A stretch of 31,128 nt of DNA from Merdivivens faecigallinarum (lineage in GTDB: Bacteria; Bacteroidota; Bacteroidia; Bacteroidales; UBA932): assembly GCA_017695055.1 (NCBI GenBank), contig JADILY010000079.1, positions 1-31,128 on the forward strand. The letters are read 5' to 3'. The notes beneath the pieces were generated by a model. It worked only from the letters and a program-made list of their open reading frames with translations. It did no database searches and was not told the DNA's origin. Below, piece after piece: positions 24,589-31,128 of this stretch (positions within the stretch are counted from its first letter, which is position 1; every line of letters starts with the position of its first letter). The translations under genes were made by a program, and so were the position numbers.

Positions 24589-25358
24589 CAGGGAACAGGA
24601 TAGACAAGGCCCTGATAAGGGAGCGTTTCGCAAAAGCCATCGGCACATACGACAGGGAAGCCTCGGTGCAAAGGCACATCGCCGTGCAAATGTGTGAAAT
24701 GCTGGGACAAGCCGCGACGTCCGGGACATTTTCCAGAGTCCTGGAAATCGGCTGCGGCACCGGAATATATACAGGCCTGATTTGCAGCATCTTCAACCCG
24801 GAGCACCTGTACATCAACGACATCTGCCCGGAAATGGAGGACATTGCAGGACAGGCTTCCGGAGGGAAGGCCGTCTTCATCCACGGAGACGCCGAGGCCA
24901 TCCGTTTTCCCGAAGGGCTGACACTTATAACTTCCTGCTCAGCGATACAATGGTTTTACGACCTGAGGGCTTTCTTCCTGAAATGCCGTTCCAGCCTCAA
25001 CGACGGAGGGATGCTGGCATTTTCCACCTTCGGAGAAAACAACCTCAAGGAAATCAGGCAGATAACAAATGCAGGGCTGAATTATCCGGGAATGCAGGAA
25101 ATCAAGACGTTGCTCGACGAAACCGGCTTCGGCATACTTGCAAGTACGGAAGAAAACACCGAAATATGGTTCTCTTCGCCTACAGAAGCCGTAAGACACC
25201 TTAAAAGCACCGGAGTCACAGCCACATCGGCAAAGAAAAGCTGGACGAAAAAGACACTGGAATCATTCGCGGAAAAATATTCCGCGGCCTTCGGGAGGGA
25301 AGACGGGAAAGTACCCCTCACATACCACCCGATACATATAATAGCAAATAAAAACTGA
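24585..25358 (+). CDS. bioC: Malonyl-ACP O-methyltransferase
   Basis: SAM-dependent methylation of malonyl-ACP, starting pimelate synthesis on the fatty-acid machinery. The SAM motif I is VLEIGCGTGIYTG, preceded by the BioC-typical RERFAKAIGTYDREASVQRHIA. Later blocks are SCSAIQWFYDLRAFF (BioC's S-aIQW) and LAFSTFGENNLKEI. The start ATG 24585 is chosen for its ATGA overlap with bioG, giving 257 residues, and because it begins MTGNRIDKALIRERF; ATGs at 24579 and 24546 are in frame but less likely. bioD follows after 6 bases. Confidence 0.94.
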   Translation: MTGNRIDKALIRERFAKAIGTYDREASVQRHIAVQMCEMLGQAATSGTFSRVLEIGCGTGIYTGLICSIFNPEHLYINDICPEMEDIAGQASGGKAVFIHGDAEAIRFPEGLTLITSCSAIQWFYDLRAFFLKCRSSLNDGGMLAFSTFGENNLKEIRQITNAGLNYPGMQEIKTLLDETGFGILASTEENTEIWFSSPTEAVRHLKSTGVTATSAKKSWTKKTLESFAEKYSAAFGREDGKVPLTYHPIHIIANKN

Positions 25359-25364
25359 GACAAC

Positions 25365-26030
25365 ATGGAAAACACAGCCGGACTGAAAAAAGGGATTTAC
25401 TTCATAAGCGGCATAGACACAGATGCAGGAAAAAGCTATGCCACAGGGTATCTTGCCAGATGCCTGAACGAAAACGGAGTGAAAACGATAACGCAGAAAT
25501 TCATCCAGACAGGCAATACCGGACGTTCGGAAGATATCGAGCTCCACAGGAAAATAATGGGTACCGGACTGACCGAAGAAGACCGCGAAGGCCTGACCAT
25601 GCCTGAAATATTCTCCTATCCCGCCTCGCCGTTGCTGGCATCGGCGATAGACCGGAGGGAAATCGATTTCGGAAAAATCGGAAGATGTACGGATATATTG
25701 GCCGAGAGATACGACATAGTGCTCGTGGAAGGGGCCGGCGGGCTGATGGTACCCCTCACGGAAACCATGCTCACGATAGATTATATAAAGGAAAGCGGGT
25801 ATCCGCTGATTTTCGTCACTTCGGGAAAATTGGGAAGCGTAAACCATACCCTCCTGAGCTTCGAGGCGATACGCAACAGGAACATCGAAGTTGCGGCCGT
25901 AATGTACAACCTTTTCCCCGACATAAAGGACACGACCATAAGGGACGACACCAGAAACTACATAAAGAAGTATCTGGACAGGCATTTTCCTCAGGCACTG
26001 TTCATCGAAGTACCGGTATTGCACCCGTAA
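25365..26030 (+). CDS. bioD: Dethiobiotin synthetase
   Basis: ATP-dependent closure of the ureido ring on DAPA to give dethiobiotin. 221 residues with the P-loop GIDTDAGKSYATG (K23, S24; the usual form is GTDTGVGKT), the lysine block TQKFIQTG, FSYPASPLLAS, and LVEGAGGLMVPLT. It closes the operon, so bioB/A-F-G-C-D together cover malonyl-ACP to biotin with no bioH or bioW needed. A short hairpin follows the stop. Confidence 0.95.
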   Translation: MENTAGLKKGIYFISGIDTDAGKSYATGYLARCLNENGVKTITQKFIQTGNTGRSEDIELHRKIMGTGLTEEDREGLTMPEIFSYPASPLLASAIDRREIDFGKIGRCTDILAERYDIVLVEGAGGLMVPLTETMLTIDYIKESGYPLIFVTSGKLGSVNHTLLSFEAIRNRNIEVAAVMYNLFPDIKDTTIRDDTRNYIKKYLDRHFPQALFIEVPVLHP

Positions 26031-26031
26031 G

Positions 26032-26048
26032 CCCGGCACGCGTCCGGG
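26032..26048. terminator. Short GC hairpin between bioD and guaD
   Basis: CCCGG-cacgcgt-CCGGG gives a 5-bp stem two bases after the bioD stop, in the 40-base gap between convergent genes. A weak T run (CTTTTC) follows some 25 bases later. Weak candidate. Confidence 0.35.
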
Positions 26049-26070
26049 ACGGGAATCCAGAAACAGCTTT

Positions 26071-26538
26071 TCAGTACCTCGTCTTGTCCTCCTTCCCTTC
26101 CCAGTCAGAAAAGGCCTTTGCAGCCTCTTCGGGAAGCAGCCTGAGTGACACGAGCCTCCGCTGCAACGGGGAAAGTGAGATTTCCTTGTATATGAATGCG
26201 TCATCGAAGCCTATCCTTGCCGCATCGTTTTTGTCGTTTCCATAATACATCCTGTCCAGATGCGCCCAATATATGGCTCCGAGACACATCGGGCATGGCT
26301 CGCAGGAGGTATAAATCTCACATCCCGAAAGTTCGAAACGCCCCAATGCCTTGCAGGCCGCCCTTATGGCATTGACCTCGGCGTGGGCCGTGGAATCGCA
26401 GTCCGCGGTAACCCTGTTCACCCCGGTGGCCACTATTTCCCCGTTGCGAGCTATCACCGCACCGAAGGGGCCGCCTCCGTTTTTCACATTTTCAACCGAA
26501 AGCCTTATGGCTTTCCTCATAAGTTCTTCCTTCGTCAT
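26071..26538 (-). CDS. guaD: Guanine deaminase (CDA-fold)
   Basis: Hydrolytic deamination of guanine to xanthine. 155 residues; from start to end it parallels Bacillus GuaD: GGPFGAVIA, TAHAEVNAIR (H52 zinc ligand, E54 proton shuttle), YTSCEPCPMCLGAIYWA (C82 and C85 zinc ligands), AARIGFDDAFIYKEI, and a C-terminal DKTRY resembling the NKKEY of GuaD whose tail closes the active site. ATG 26538 is chosen over in-frame upstream codons because it begins MTKEELMRKAI at the usual GuaD start. Divergent from gpsA. Confidence 0.92.
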   Translation of the reverse strand: MTKEELMRKAIRLSVENVKNGGGPFGAVIARNGEIVATGVNRVTADCDSTAHAEVNAIRAACKALGRFELSGCEIYTSCEPCPMCLGAIYWAHLDRMYYGNDKNDAARIGFDDAFIYKEISLSPLQRRLVSLRLLPEEAAKAFSDWEGKEDKTRY

Positions 26539-26544
26539 AATAAA

Positions 26545-26552
26545 CAAAGATA
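26545..26552 (-). promoter_or_regulatory. -7 box TATCTTTG close to the guaD start
   Basis: Perfect TAnnTTTG on the minus strand ending 7 bases before ATG 26538. If used, the transcript would be leaderless or nearly so. No clear -33 box. Confidence 0.35.
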
Positions 26553-26678
26553 CGGTTTTCTTGCAAAAGGATGACGTTTTCTTCCAAAAAGAGGGGCCGA
26601 ATCTTGGACTATTCAAAAAAAAATGTCAAATTTGGATTATTGTTGAAAATATGGGTTTTTCCCGAAACAGAAGATACA

Positions 26679-27698
26679 ATGAGGATTAACAATCAGATAG
26701 TGCTTGACCGGGACACCGAATGCGCCGTCATAGGTTACGGAAGCTGGGCTACCGCCATCGTCAAAGTCCTGTGCGAAAACGAGAACACAGTCCATTGGAA
26801 CATACGCAATCCGGACATTATCGAGTCCGTGACCAAATACGGATACAACTGCAAATACGTCAGGGACGCGGAACTGGACAGAAGCAGGCTGCATGTATCC
26901 CCGGATATAAACGAAGTAATCGAGAAGGCCGGCATAGTTTTCCTCGCCATGCCTTCCGCCTTCATCAAAATCTTCCTGGAGGACCTTCAGGTGTCCCTTG
27001 ATGACAAATTCATCGTATCGGCCATAAAGGGAATAGTACAGGGCGACTACAAGACTCCGACCGAATACATGCACGACAAATACATCATACCTTTCAAAAG
27101 GATGGGCGTAATCACCGGGCCGACACATGCGGAAGAGGTTTCCGCAAGAAAACTGTCCTATCTGACAATCGTCTGCTCCGACGACAGGAACGCGGAAATA
27201 ATCGGGAAAAAACTGTCCACACCGTACATGCACCTGACTTTTTCGGACGACATCTACGGTGCCGAATACGCCTCGATTCTGAAAAACATCTACGCAATAG
27301 CGGTAGGCATATCGGTAGGATTGGGCTACGGCGACAATTTCAGAGCCGTGCTGATATCCAACTGCTCCAGAGAAATGAGGGAATTCCTGAACGTGAGCTA
27401 CCCGTATACAAGGGACACTAACATATCGGCCTATCTCGGAGACCTTCTCGTCACCTGCTACTCGACACTCAGCCGGAACAGAAGGCTGGGCCTGCTCATA
27501 GGCAAAGGATGCAGCGTAAAGTCCGCCCTCAACGAGATGACAATGATTGCCGAAGGCTATTTCGCCTCTGACTGCATAAGGCATATAAACCTGAGACATA
27601 AGGCGTTCATGCCGATAGCAGACACGGTACACGACATCCTTTACAACGGGAAATCCGCCAGAAAAGCCATGGCTTCCTTGGAAAAATATCTGGAATAA
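26679..27698 (+). CDS. gpsA: Glycerol-3-phosphate dehydrogenase [NAD(P)+]
   Basis: Reduces dihydroxyacetone phosphate to sn-glycerol-3-phosphate for phospholipid synthesis. 339 residues from ATG 26679; an in-frame upstream ATG at 26571 would extend into the divergent promoter region and is rejected. The Rossmann start is CAVIGYGSWATAI (residues 15-27), followed by FLAMPSAFI, VSAIKGIV, ITGPTHAEEV, catalytic K202 in EYASILKNIYAIAVG, and GDLLVTCYSTLSRNR. Normal length for GpsA. It converges on prfA with a strong shared hairpin. Confidence 0.94.
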   Translation: MRINNQIVLDRDTECAVIGYGSWATAIVKVLCENENTVHWNIRNPDIIESVTKYGYNCKYVRDAELDRSRLHVSPDINEVIEKAGIVFLAMPSAFIKIFLEDLQVSLDDKFIVSAIKGIVQGDYKTPTEYMHDKYIIPFKRMGVITGPTHAEEVSARKLSYLTIVCSDDRNAEIIGKKLSTPYMHLTFSDDIYGAEYASILKNIYAIAVGISVGLGYGDNFRAVLISNCSREMREFLNVSYPYTRDTNISAYLGDLLVTCYSTLSRNRRLGLLIGKGCSVKSALNEMTMIAEGYFASDCIRHINLRHKAFMPIADTVHDILYNGKSARKAMASLEKYLE

Positions 27699-27705
27699 AC
27701 GGAAA

Positions 27706-27727
27706 CTGCCGGATTATTCTCCGGCAG
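27706..27727. terminator. Bidirectional terminator between gpsA and prfA
   Basis: CTGCCGGA-ttattc-TCCGGCAG, an 8-bp perfect stem overlapping the last prfA codons. CTTTCAG follows on the plus strand and TTTCCGTTT on the minus strand, so it can serve both convergent genes. Confidence 0.6.
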
Positions 27728-28799
27728 CTTTCAGTCTTTCCGCATTTTCCGCTATCGTCAGCTGGTCTATCACTTCCTGGATGTTCCCGTCCATGAATGA
27801 CGGAAGATTGTACATCGTATAATTGATTCTGTGGTCGGTCACCCTCGACTGCGGATAATTGTATGTCCTGATTTTTGCGGAACGGTCTCCTGTAGACACC
27901 ATGGTCTTGCGCTTGGCCGAAATATCGTCCAGATATTTCTGGTATTCGAGATTGTACAGCCTCGTGCGGAGCTCGTTCAGGGCCTTGTCGAAATTCTTCA
28001 GCTGGGATTTCTCATCCTGGCACTGCACTACGAGACCGGTAGGGATATGGGTGAGCCTGATGGCGGAATAGGTCGTATTGACCGACTGGCCTCCCGGACC
28101 GGACGAGCAGAACGTATCCTTACGGATATCATTCATGTTAAGCTCGATATCGAATTCTTCGGCTTCCGGAAGCACCGCCACGGAAGCGGCCGACGTATGG
28201 ACACGCCCCTGTGTTTCAGTCTGCGGGACACGCTGCACACGGTGTACTCCGGACTCGTATTTGAGGACACCGTAGACTCCCTCGCCCATTACCTTGAATA
28301 TGATTTCCTTGAAACCTCCGGCAGCACCTTCCGACTGCGAAGTCACTTCCATGCGCCAGCCTTTCCTTTCAATGTATTTCGAATACATCCTGAACAGGTC
28401 GCCGGCAAAAATGGCACTCTCGTCCCCGCCTGTACCGCCGCGGATTTCGACTATGGCGTTCTTCGAATCCTGAGGGTCTTTCGGTATGAGAAGCAATTTT
28501 ATCTCCTCCTCCATTTTCGGCAACTGCGGCTCTACTTCGGCCAGGGATTCGCGCGCGAGTTCTTTCAGGTCCTCATCCTTCTCGTTGGATATTATATCCT
28601 TGGCCATTTCGTACTCGCCGACGAGTTTCCTGTATTTTTCACCGGCCGAAATCACCGGCTCAAGTTCCTTGTACTCACGGTTCAACTGCACGTAACGCTT
28701 CATGTCCGAAATGACATCCGGAGAAGACAGTTCTTTCTGGAGGGATTGGAATTTTTCCTTCAATCCGTCGATTTTCTCTATTATCGAATAATCTGCCAT
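27714..28799 (-). CDS. prfA: Peptide chain release factor 1
   Basis: Recognises UAA/UAG and triggers peptide release. 361 residues with a coiled N-terminal domain, then RGGTGGDESAIFAGDLFRMY, the codon-recognition tripeptide PQT (192-194; the PxT form marks RF1, whereas RF2 has SPF) and the catalytic GGQ (236-238) in SSGPGGQSVN. No programmed frameshift is present, as expected for RF1. Last gene of a minus-strand set, 8 bases after the GNAT stop. Confidence 0.96.
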   Translation of the reverse strand: MADYSIIEKIDGLKEKFQSLQKELSSPDVISDMKRYVQLNREYKELEPVISAGEKYRKLVGEYEMAKDIISNEKDEDLKELARESLAEVEPQLPKMEEEIKLLLIPKDPQDSKNAIVEIRGGTGGDESAIFAGDLFRMYSKYIERKGWRMEVTSQSEGAAGGFKEIIFKVMGEGVYGVLKYESGVHRVQRVPQTETQGRVHTSAASVAVLPEAEEFDIELNMNDIRKDTFCSSGPGGQSVNTTYSAIRLTHIPTGLVVQCQDEKSQLKNFDKALNELRTRLYNLEYQKYLDDISAKRKTMVSTGDRSAKIRTYNYPQSRVTDHRINYTMYNLPSFMDGNIQEVIDQLTIAENAERLKAAGE

Positions 28800-28807
28800 T
28801 TATTTTC

Positions 28808-29935
28808 CTATATATTTTTAATATAACATCTTCTTCTCATATACGGCTCGTGCTCATACCGTTCCCACACATTCACCGCATTGTTCGTCTCCACTTGCGG
28901 ATTGGTTATCGCATAGTCTATGTCGAGACGTTTAAAATTGTCGGCCAGAATCTTATGCACTATTACGGAAATCCCCGTATTCTGGTATTTCGGGGCATTC
29001 CCCGTCAGCATCAGGTCGAGCACTTCGATATGCCTGGGGGAAAAAGCCCGCAAAAGATGGAACCATCCGAACGGAAAGAGACGGCCCCGGGCCTTTTTCA
29101 AGGCTTCGGATATGCTCGGAAAACAAATACCGAATGCCGCTATCTGGTCGTTCTCATCCAGCAGGATGCAGTTGGTATCGGGGCTGAGCATCCGGACGAC
29201 CTGACGTGCCTCCTCCTCTATTTCGGCATCGTCGTATGGGATGAAATTCGGAACGCTCGCAAAACTTTCGTTGTATTTTTTGAAAAAATCGAGTACCAGG
29301 GCCTTGTCCTTTTTCAGTTTGCCTATATCGGCAACACGGAGCCTGTACCTGGACATCAGGCGCTCGGCCATCTGTTCCATCCTTTCCGGAAGCCCCTGGT
29401 TGGCCTTGGCCTTGTACTGTATCCAGTCGAGTTCCTTGACAAAACCGTATTTTTCGACAAAGGCCGGATAATAAGGATAATTGTACAGGCAATTGAAAGG
29501 AGGGGTGTTTTCGAAGCCTTCCACCAGCATGCCCTGCTTTCCCATGGTATTGTAATACAACGGGCCGTGGATTTCATCCATGCCCCTGGCCTTTGCCCAT
29601 TCGCAGGCAGCATCCAGCAGCATGCGCGCCGGTTCATAGTCATCGATTACGTCGAACCACCCGAAACGGGCCCGCTTTTTTCCGTACAGGGAATTGTAAC
29701 GCGGGTTGATCATCCCGGCTATACGCCCGACTACCTTGCCCGAAGCATCTTCGGCAAGCCACAGCCTGCTCTCGCAATAACGCAAGGGCGCCGCAGCCGT
29801 AAGCGAATGCATCTGATCCCCGTTGAGCGCCGGCACATACTGGGGGCAATCCCTGTAAAGTTCCAAAGGGAATCCGATAAACCTTTTCAGATCCCTTTTG
29901 CCCTTGACCTCTCTTATAATATATGACACTGCCAT
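28808..29935 (-). CDS. GNAT-fold acetyltransferase-like protein (YghO-like)
   Basis: A 375-residue protein from ATG 29935; a TTG at 29959 is in frame but less likely. The start SYIIREVKGKRDLKRFIGFPLELYRDCPQYVPAL resembles the YghO/GNAT-related family widespread in Bacteroidota. The central part, DEIHGPLYYNTMGKQGMLVEGF with FNCLYNYPYYPAFVEKYGFVKE, resembles a GNAT substrate region, and NNAVNVWERYEHEPYMRRRCYI is at the C-terminus. No substrate is known for these proteins. It sits 26 bases after tcdA and 8 before prfA, so it is probably co-transcribed. Confidence 0.75.
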   Translation of the reverse strand: MAVSYIIREVKGKRDLKRFIGFPLELYRDCPQYVPALNGDQMHSLTAAAPLRYCESRLWLAEDASGKVVGRIAGMINPRYNSLYGKKRARFGWFDVIDDYEPARMLLDAACEWAKARGMDEIHGPLYYNTMGKQGMLVEGFENTPPFNCLYNYPYYPAFVEKYGFVKELDWIQYKAKANQGLPERMEQMAERLMSRYRLRVADIGKLKKDKALVLDFFKKYNESFASVPNFIPYDDAEIEEEARQVVRMLSPDTNCILLDENDQIAAFGICFPSISEALKKARGRLFPFGWFHLLRAFSPRHIEVLDLMLTGNAPKYQNTGISVIVHKILADNFKRLDIDYAITNPQVETNNAVNVWERYEHEPYMRRRCYIKNI

Positions 29936-29961
29936 AGGATAACGACAAATAATTTGCAAAA

Positions 29962-30684
29962 TTAATCAAAATCGCGGAAAAATTCAATCGCCGCCTGGGC
30001 GCAGGCACATCCGAATACGGCAGGAATATAGCTTACGGTGCCGACCATGGATTTTTTGTTCCTTCCTTCGCATTCCACAACCGCCCCCCTGTCGGGAAGT
30101 TCCTCGGAATAGACGACCTTGAAACCGCGGTATATGCCCATCTTCCTCAGCTTCTTCCTTATGACGTATGCGAGCGGGCAGTTATGCGACTTGGATATGT
30201 CCGAAATCCTTACCGCCGTGGCATCGGTCTTGGCCCCGGAGCCCATTGAGCTCACGAAGGGAAGGGAAGTGTCGACACAATATTTTATAAGGGCGAGTTT
30301 CGGGGAAAGGGTGTCTATGGCATCCACGAGGAAATCGGCCCCGAGACCGCCTATGATACCGGCCACGTCATCGGCATCCATATATTTTTCCACGGTTACT
30401 ATCTCCGCCTCGGGATTGATGTCCTTCAACCTGCCGGCAAGGACGGAGCACTTGCTGCGGCCTACGGTCGAATGCAAGGCGGTTATCTGCCTGTTTATGT
30501 CCGTTTCGGCCACCGCATCCGCATCGACAAGCACGAGCCGGCCCACACCTGCCCTGCACAGCATCTCGGCAGCATAGCCTCCCACACCGCCCACGCCCGC
30601 TACGACGACGGTAGAGCGGGACAGCAGCGAGAGAGTCTTCCCGCCGAGCAACATTTCCGTTCTGCTCTGCCAGGCCCTGTCCAT
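29962..30684 (-). CDS. tcdA: tRNA threonylcarbamoyladenosine dehydratase (TcdA/CsdL)
   Basis: ATP-dependent cyclisation of t6A to ct6A at position 37 of ANN-decoding tRNAs. 240 residues of ThiF/E1-like fold: the nucleotide site VVVAGVGGVGGYAAEML (G30-G36), LVDADAVAETDINRQ, DFLVDAIDTLSPKL, and the TcdA-typical SSMGSGAKTDAT. The C-terminal GTVSYIPAVFGCACAQ fits YgdL. ATG 30684, two bases past the mazG stop, is preferred over a TTG that overlaps that stop. Confidence 0.92.
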   Translation of the reverse strand: MDRAWQSRTEMLLGGKTLSLLSRSTVVVAGVGGVGGYAAEMLCRAGVGRLVLVDADAVAETDINRQITALHSTVGRSKCSVLAGRLKDINPEAEIVTVEKYMDADDVAGIIGGLGADFLVDAIDTLSPKLALIKYCVDTSLPFVSSMGSGAKTDATAVRISDISKSHNCPLAYVIRKKLRKMGIYRGFKVVYSEELPDRGAVVECEGRNKKSMVGTVSYIPAVFGCACAQAAIEFFRDFD

Positions 30685-30686
30685 AA

Positions 30687-31128
30687 TCAAAGGCCCTTGG
30701 ATTTGGCTTCGTCCCAGATTTCGTCCATCTCAGGCAAGGACATCTCTTTCAGACTGCGGCCCTGCCTGATGGTATGTTCCTCAAGATAGGTGAAGCGGCG
30801 GCGGAATTTCTCGCAGGTACGGTCGAGGGCCGTATCAGGCTCAAGGCCGTAGAGCCTTGCCGCGTTGACGATTGAGAAAAGCACGTCCCCGAGTTCGCTT
30901 TCCGCCCTGTCTTTGGATATTTTTTCTTCCTTGATTTCAGCCTCGAATTCGCCGAGTTCTTCGCGCACCTTGTCCCACACCTGGGATTTTTCATCCCAGT
31001 CGAAACCTACGGCACGGGCCTTTTCCTGCATCCTGTAGGCCTTTATGAGGGCCGGCAATGCGCCCGGGACACCGGAAAGTATGCGTTTGTTTCCGTCCTT
31101 CTCCTTGATTTTCAGCTCCTCCCAGTTA
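30687..31128 (-). CDS. mazG: MazG nucleoside triphosphate pyrophosphohydrolase, C-terminal part (5' end outside window)
   Basis: Hydrolyses (d)NTPs to monophosphates, a nucleotide-pool sanitising role. The frame is open to the window edge: upstream of the internal Met the protein reads NWEELKIKEKDGNKRILSG then VPGALPALIKAYR, a MazG-family hallmark, so the true start lies beyond 31128. The metal-binding pattern is visible as REELGEFEAE followed by ESELGDVLFSIVNAARLYG. About 147 residues are visible, corresponding to the C-terminal catalytic domain of the long MazG form. tcdA follows after 2 bases. Confidence 0.93.
   Translation of the reverse strand, partial: NWEELKIKEKDGNKRILSGVPGALPALIKAYRMQEKARAVGFDWDEKSQVWDKVREELGEFEAEIKEEKISKDRAESELGDVLFSIVNAARLYGLEPDTALDRTCEKFRRRFTYLEEHTIRQGRSLKEMSLPEMDEIWDEAKSKGL

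Overview
The window looks like a chromosomal segment of a member of the Bacteroidales, most plausibly near Rikenellaceae/Alistipes (inference). The grounds are a MurF-alanine racemase fusion, a BioB-BioA fusion, a GH20 lipoprotein, weak Shine-Dalgarno sites with A-rich leaders, and several TAnnTTTG (-7) boxes of the Bacteroidota type just upstream of genes. Most of the sequence is moderately GC-rich housekeeping DNA. One block, roughly 7.1-14.1 kb, is clearly more AT-rich and carries accessory genes.

Layout. 1-2.9 kb: 3' end of a malic enzyme facing a GH20 beta-hexosaminidase lipoprotein. 3.0-5.4 kb: murF/alr fusion, divergent from a secreted alpha/beta-hydrolase lipoprotein (5.5-7.0 kb). 7.0-14.1 kb: an accessory island between two direct copies of a repeat of about 280 bp or more, offset by exactly 6,666 bp. 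14.2-17.8 kb: minus-strand cluster of an arginase-fold protein, a NifX-like protein with a His/Cys tail, an M49-like metallopeptidase lipoprotein and a small lipoprotein. 18.0-26.0 kb: a ClpC-type ATPase followed without a real gap by bioB/A-bioF-bioG-bioC-bioD, a complete pimeloyl-ACP-to-biotin route with translationally coupled junctions. 26.1-27.7 kb: guaD and gpsA, divergent. 27.7-31.1 kb: minus-strand cluster mazG (cut by the window end)-tcdA-GNAT-prfA.

The island is the part worth attention. It holds (a) a minus-strand operon of two related small proteins, a ClpX-like AAA+ unfoldase without a zinc-binding domain and, 5 bases after it, a protein whose first ~135 residues look like the export chaperone SecB joined to an unrecognised ~215-residue domain; (b) a DUF1016/YhcG-type PD-(D/E)XK nuclease; (c) a chimeric protein whose N-terminus resembles a KptA/Tpt1 RNA 2'-phosphotransferase with its middle missing and whose remainder resembles a degenerate FtsZ/tubulin fold. 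A dedicated chaperone next to a dedicated unfoldase with small candidate client proteins suggests an undescribed proteostasis, toxin-antitoxin-chaperone or defence module; this is inference.

The flanking repeats contain a hairpin that is identical in both copies while the neighbouring bases have diverged, followed by a ladder of ~20-base units. They may be a structured RNA/terminator family, a recombination substrate that allows loss of the island, or both. All family assignments here come from reading motifs by eye; no database search was possible.
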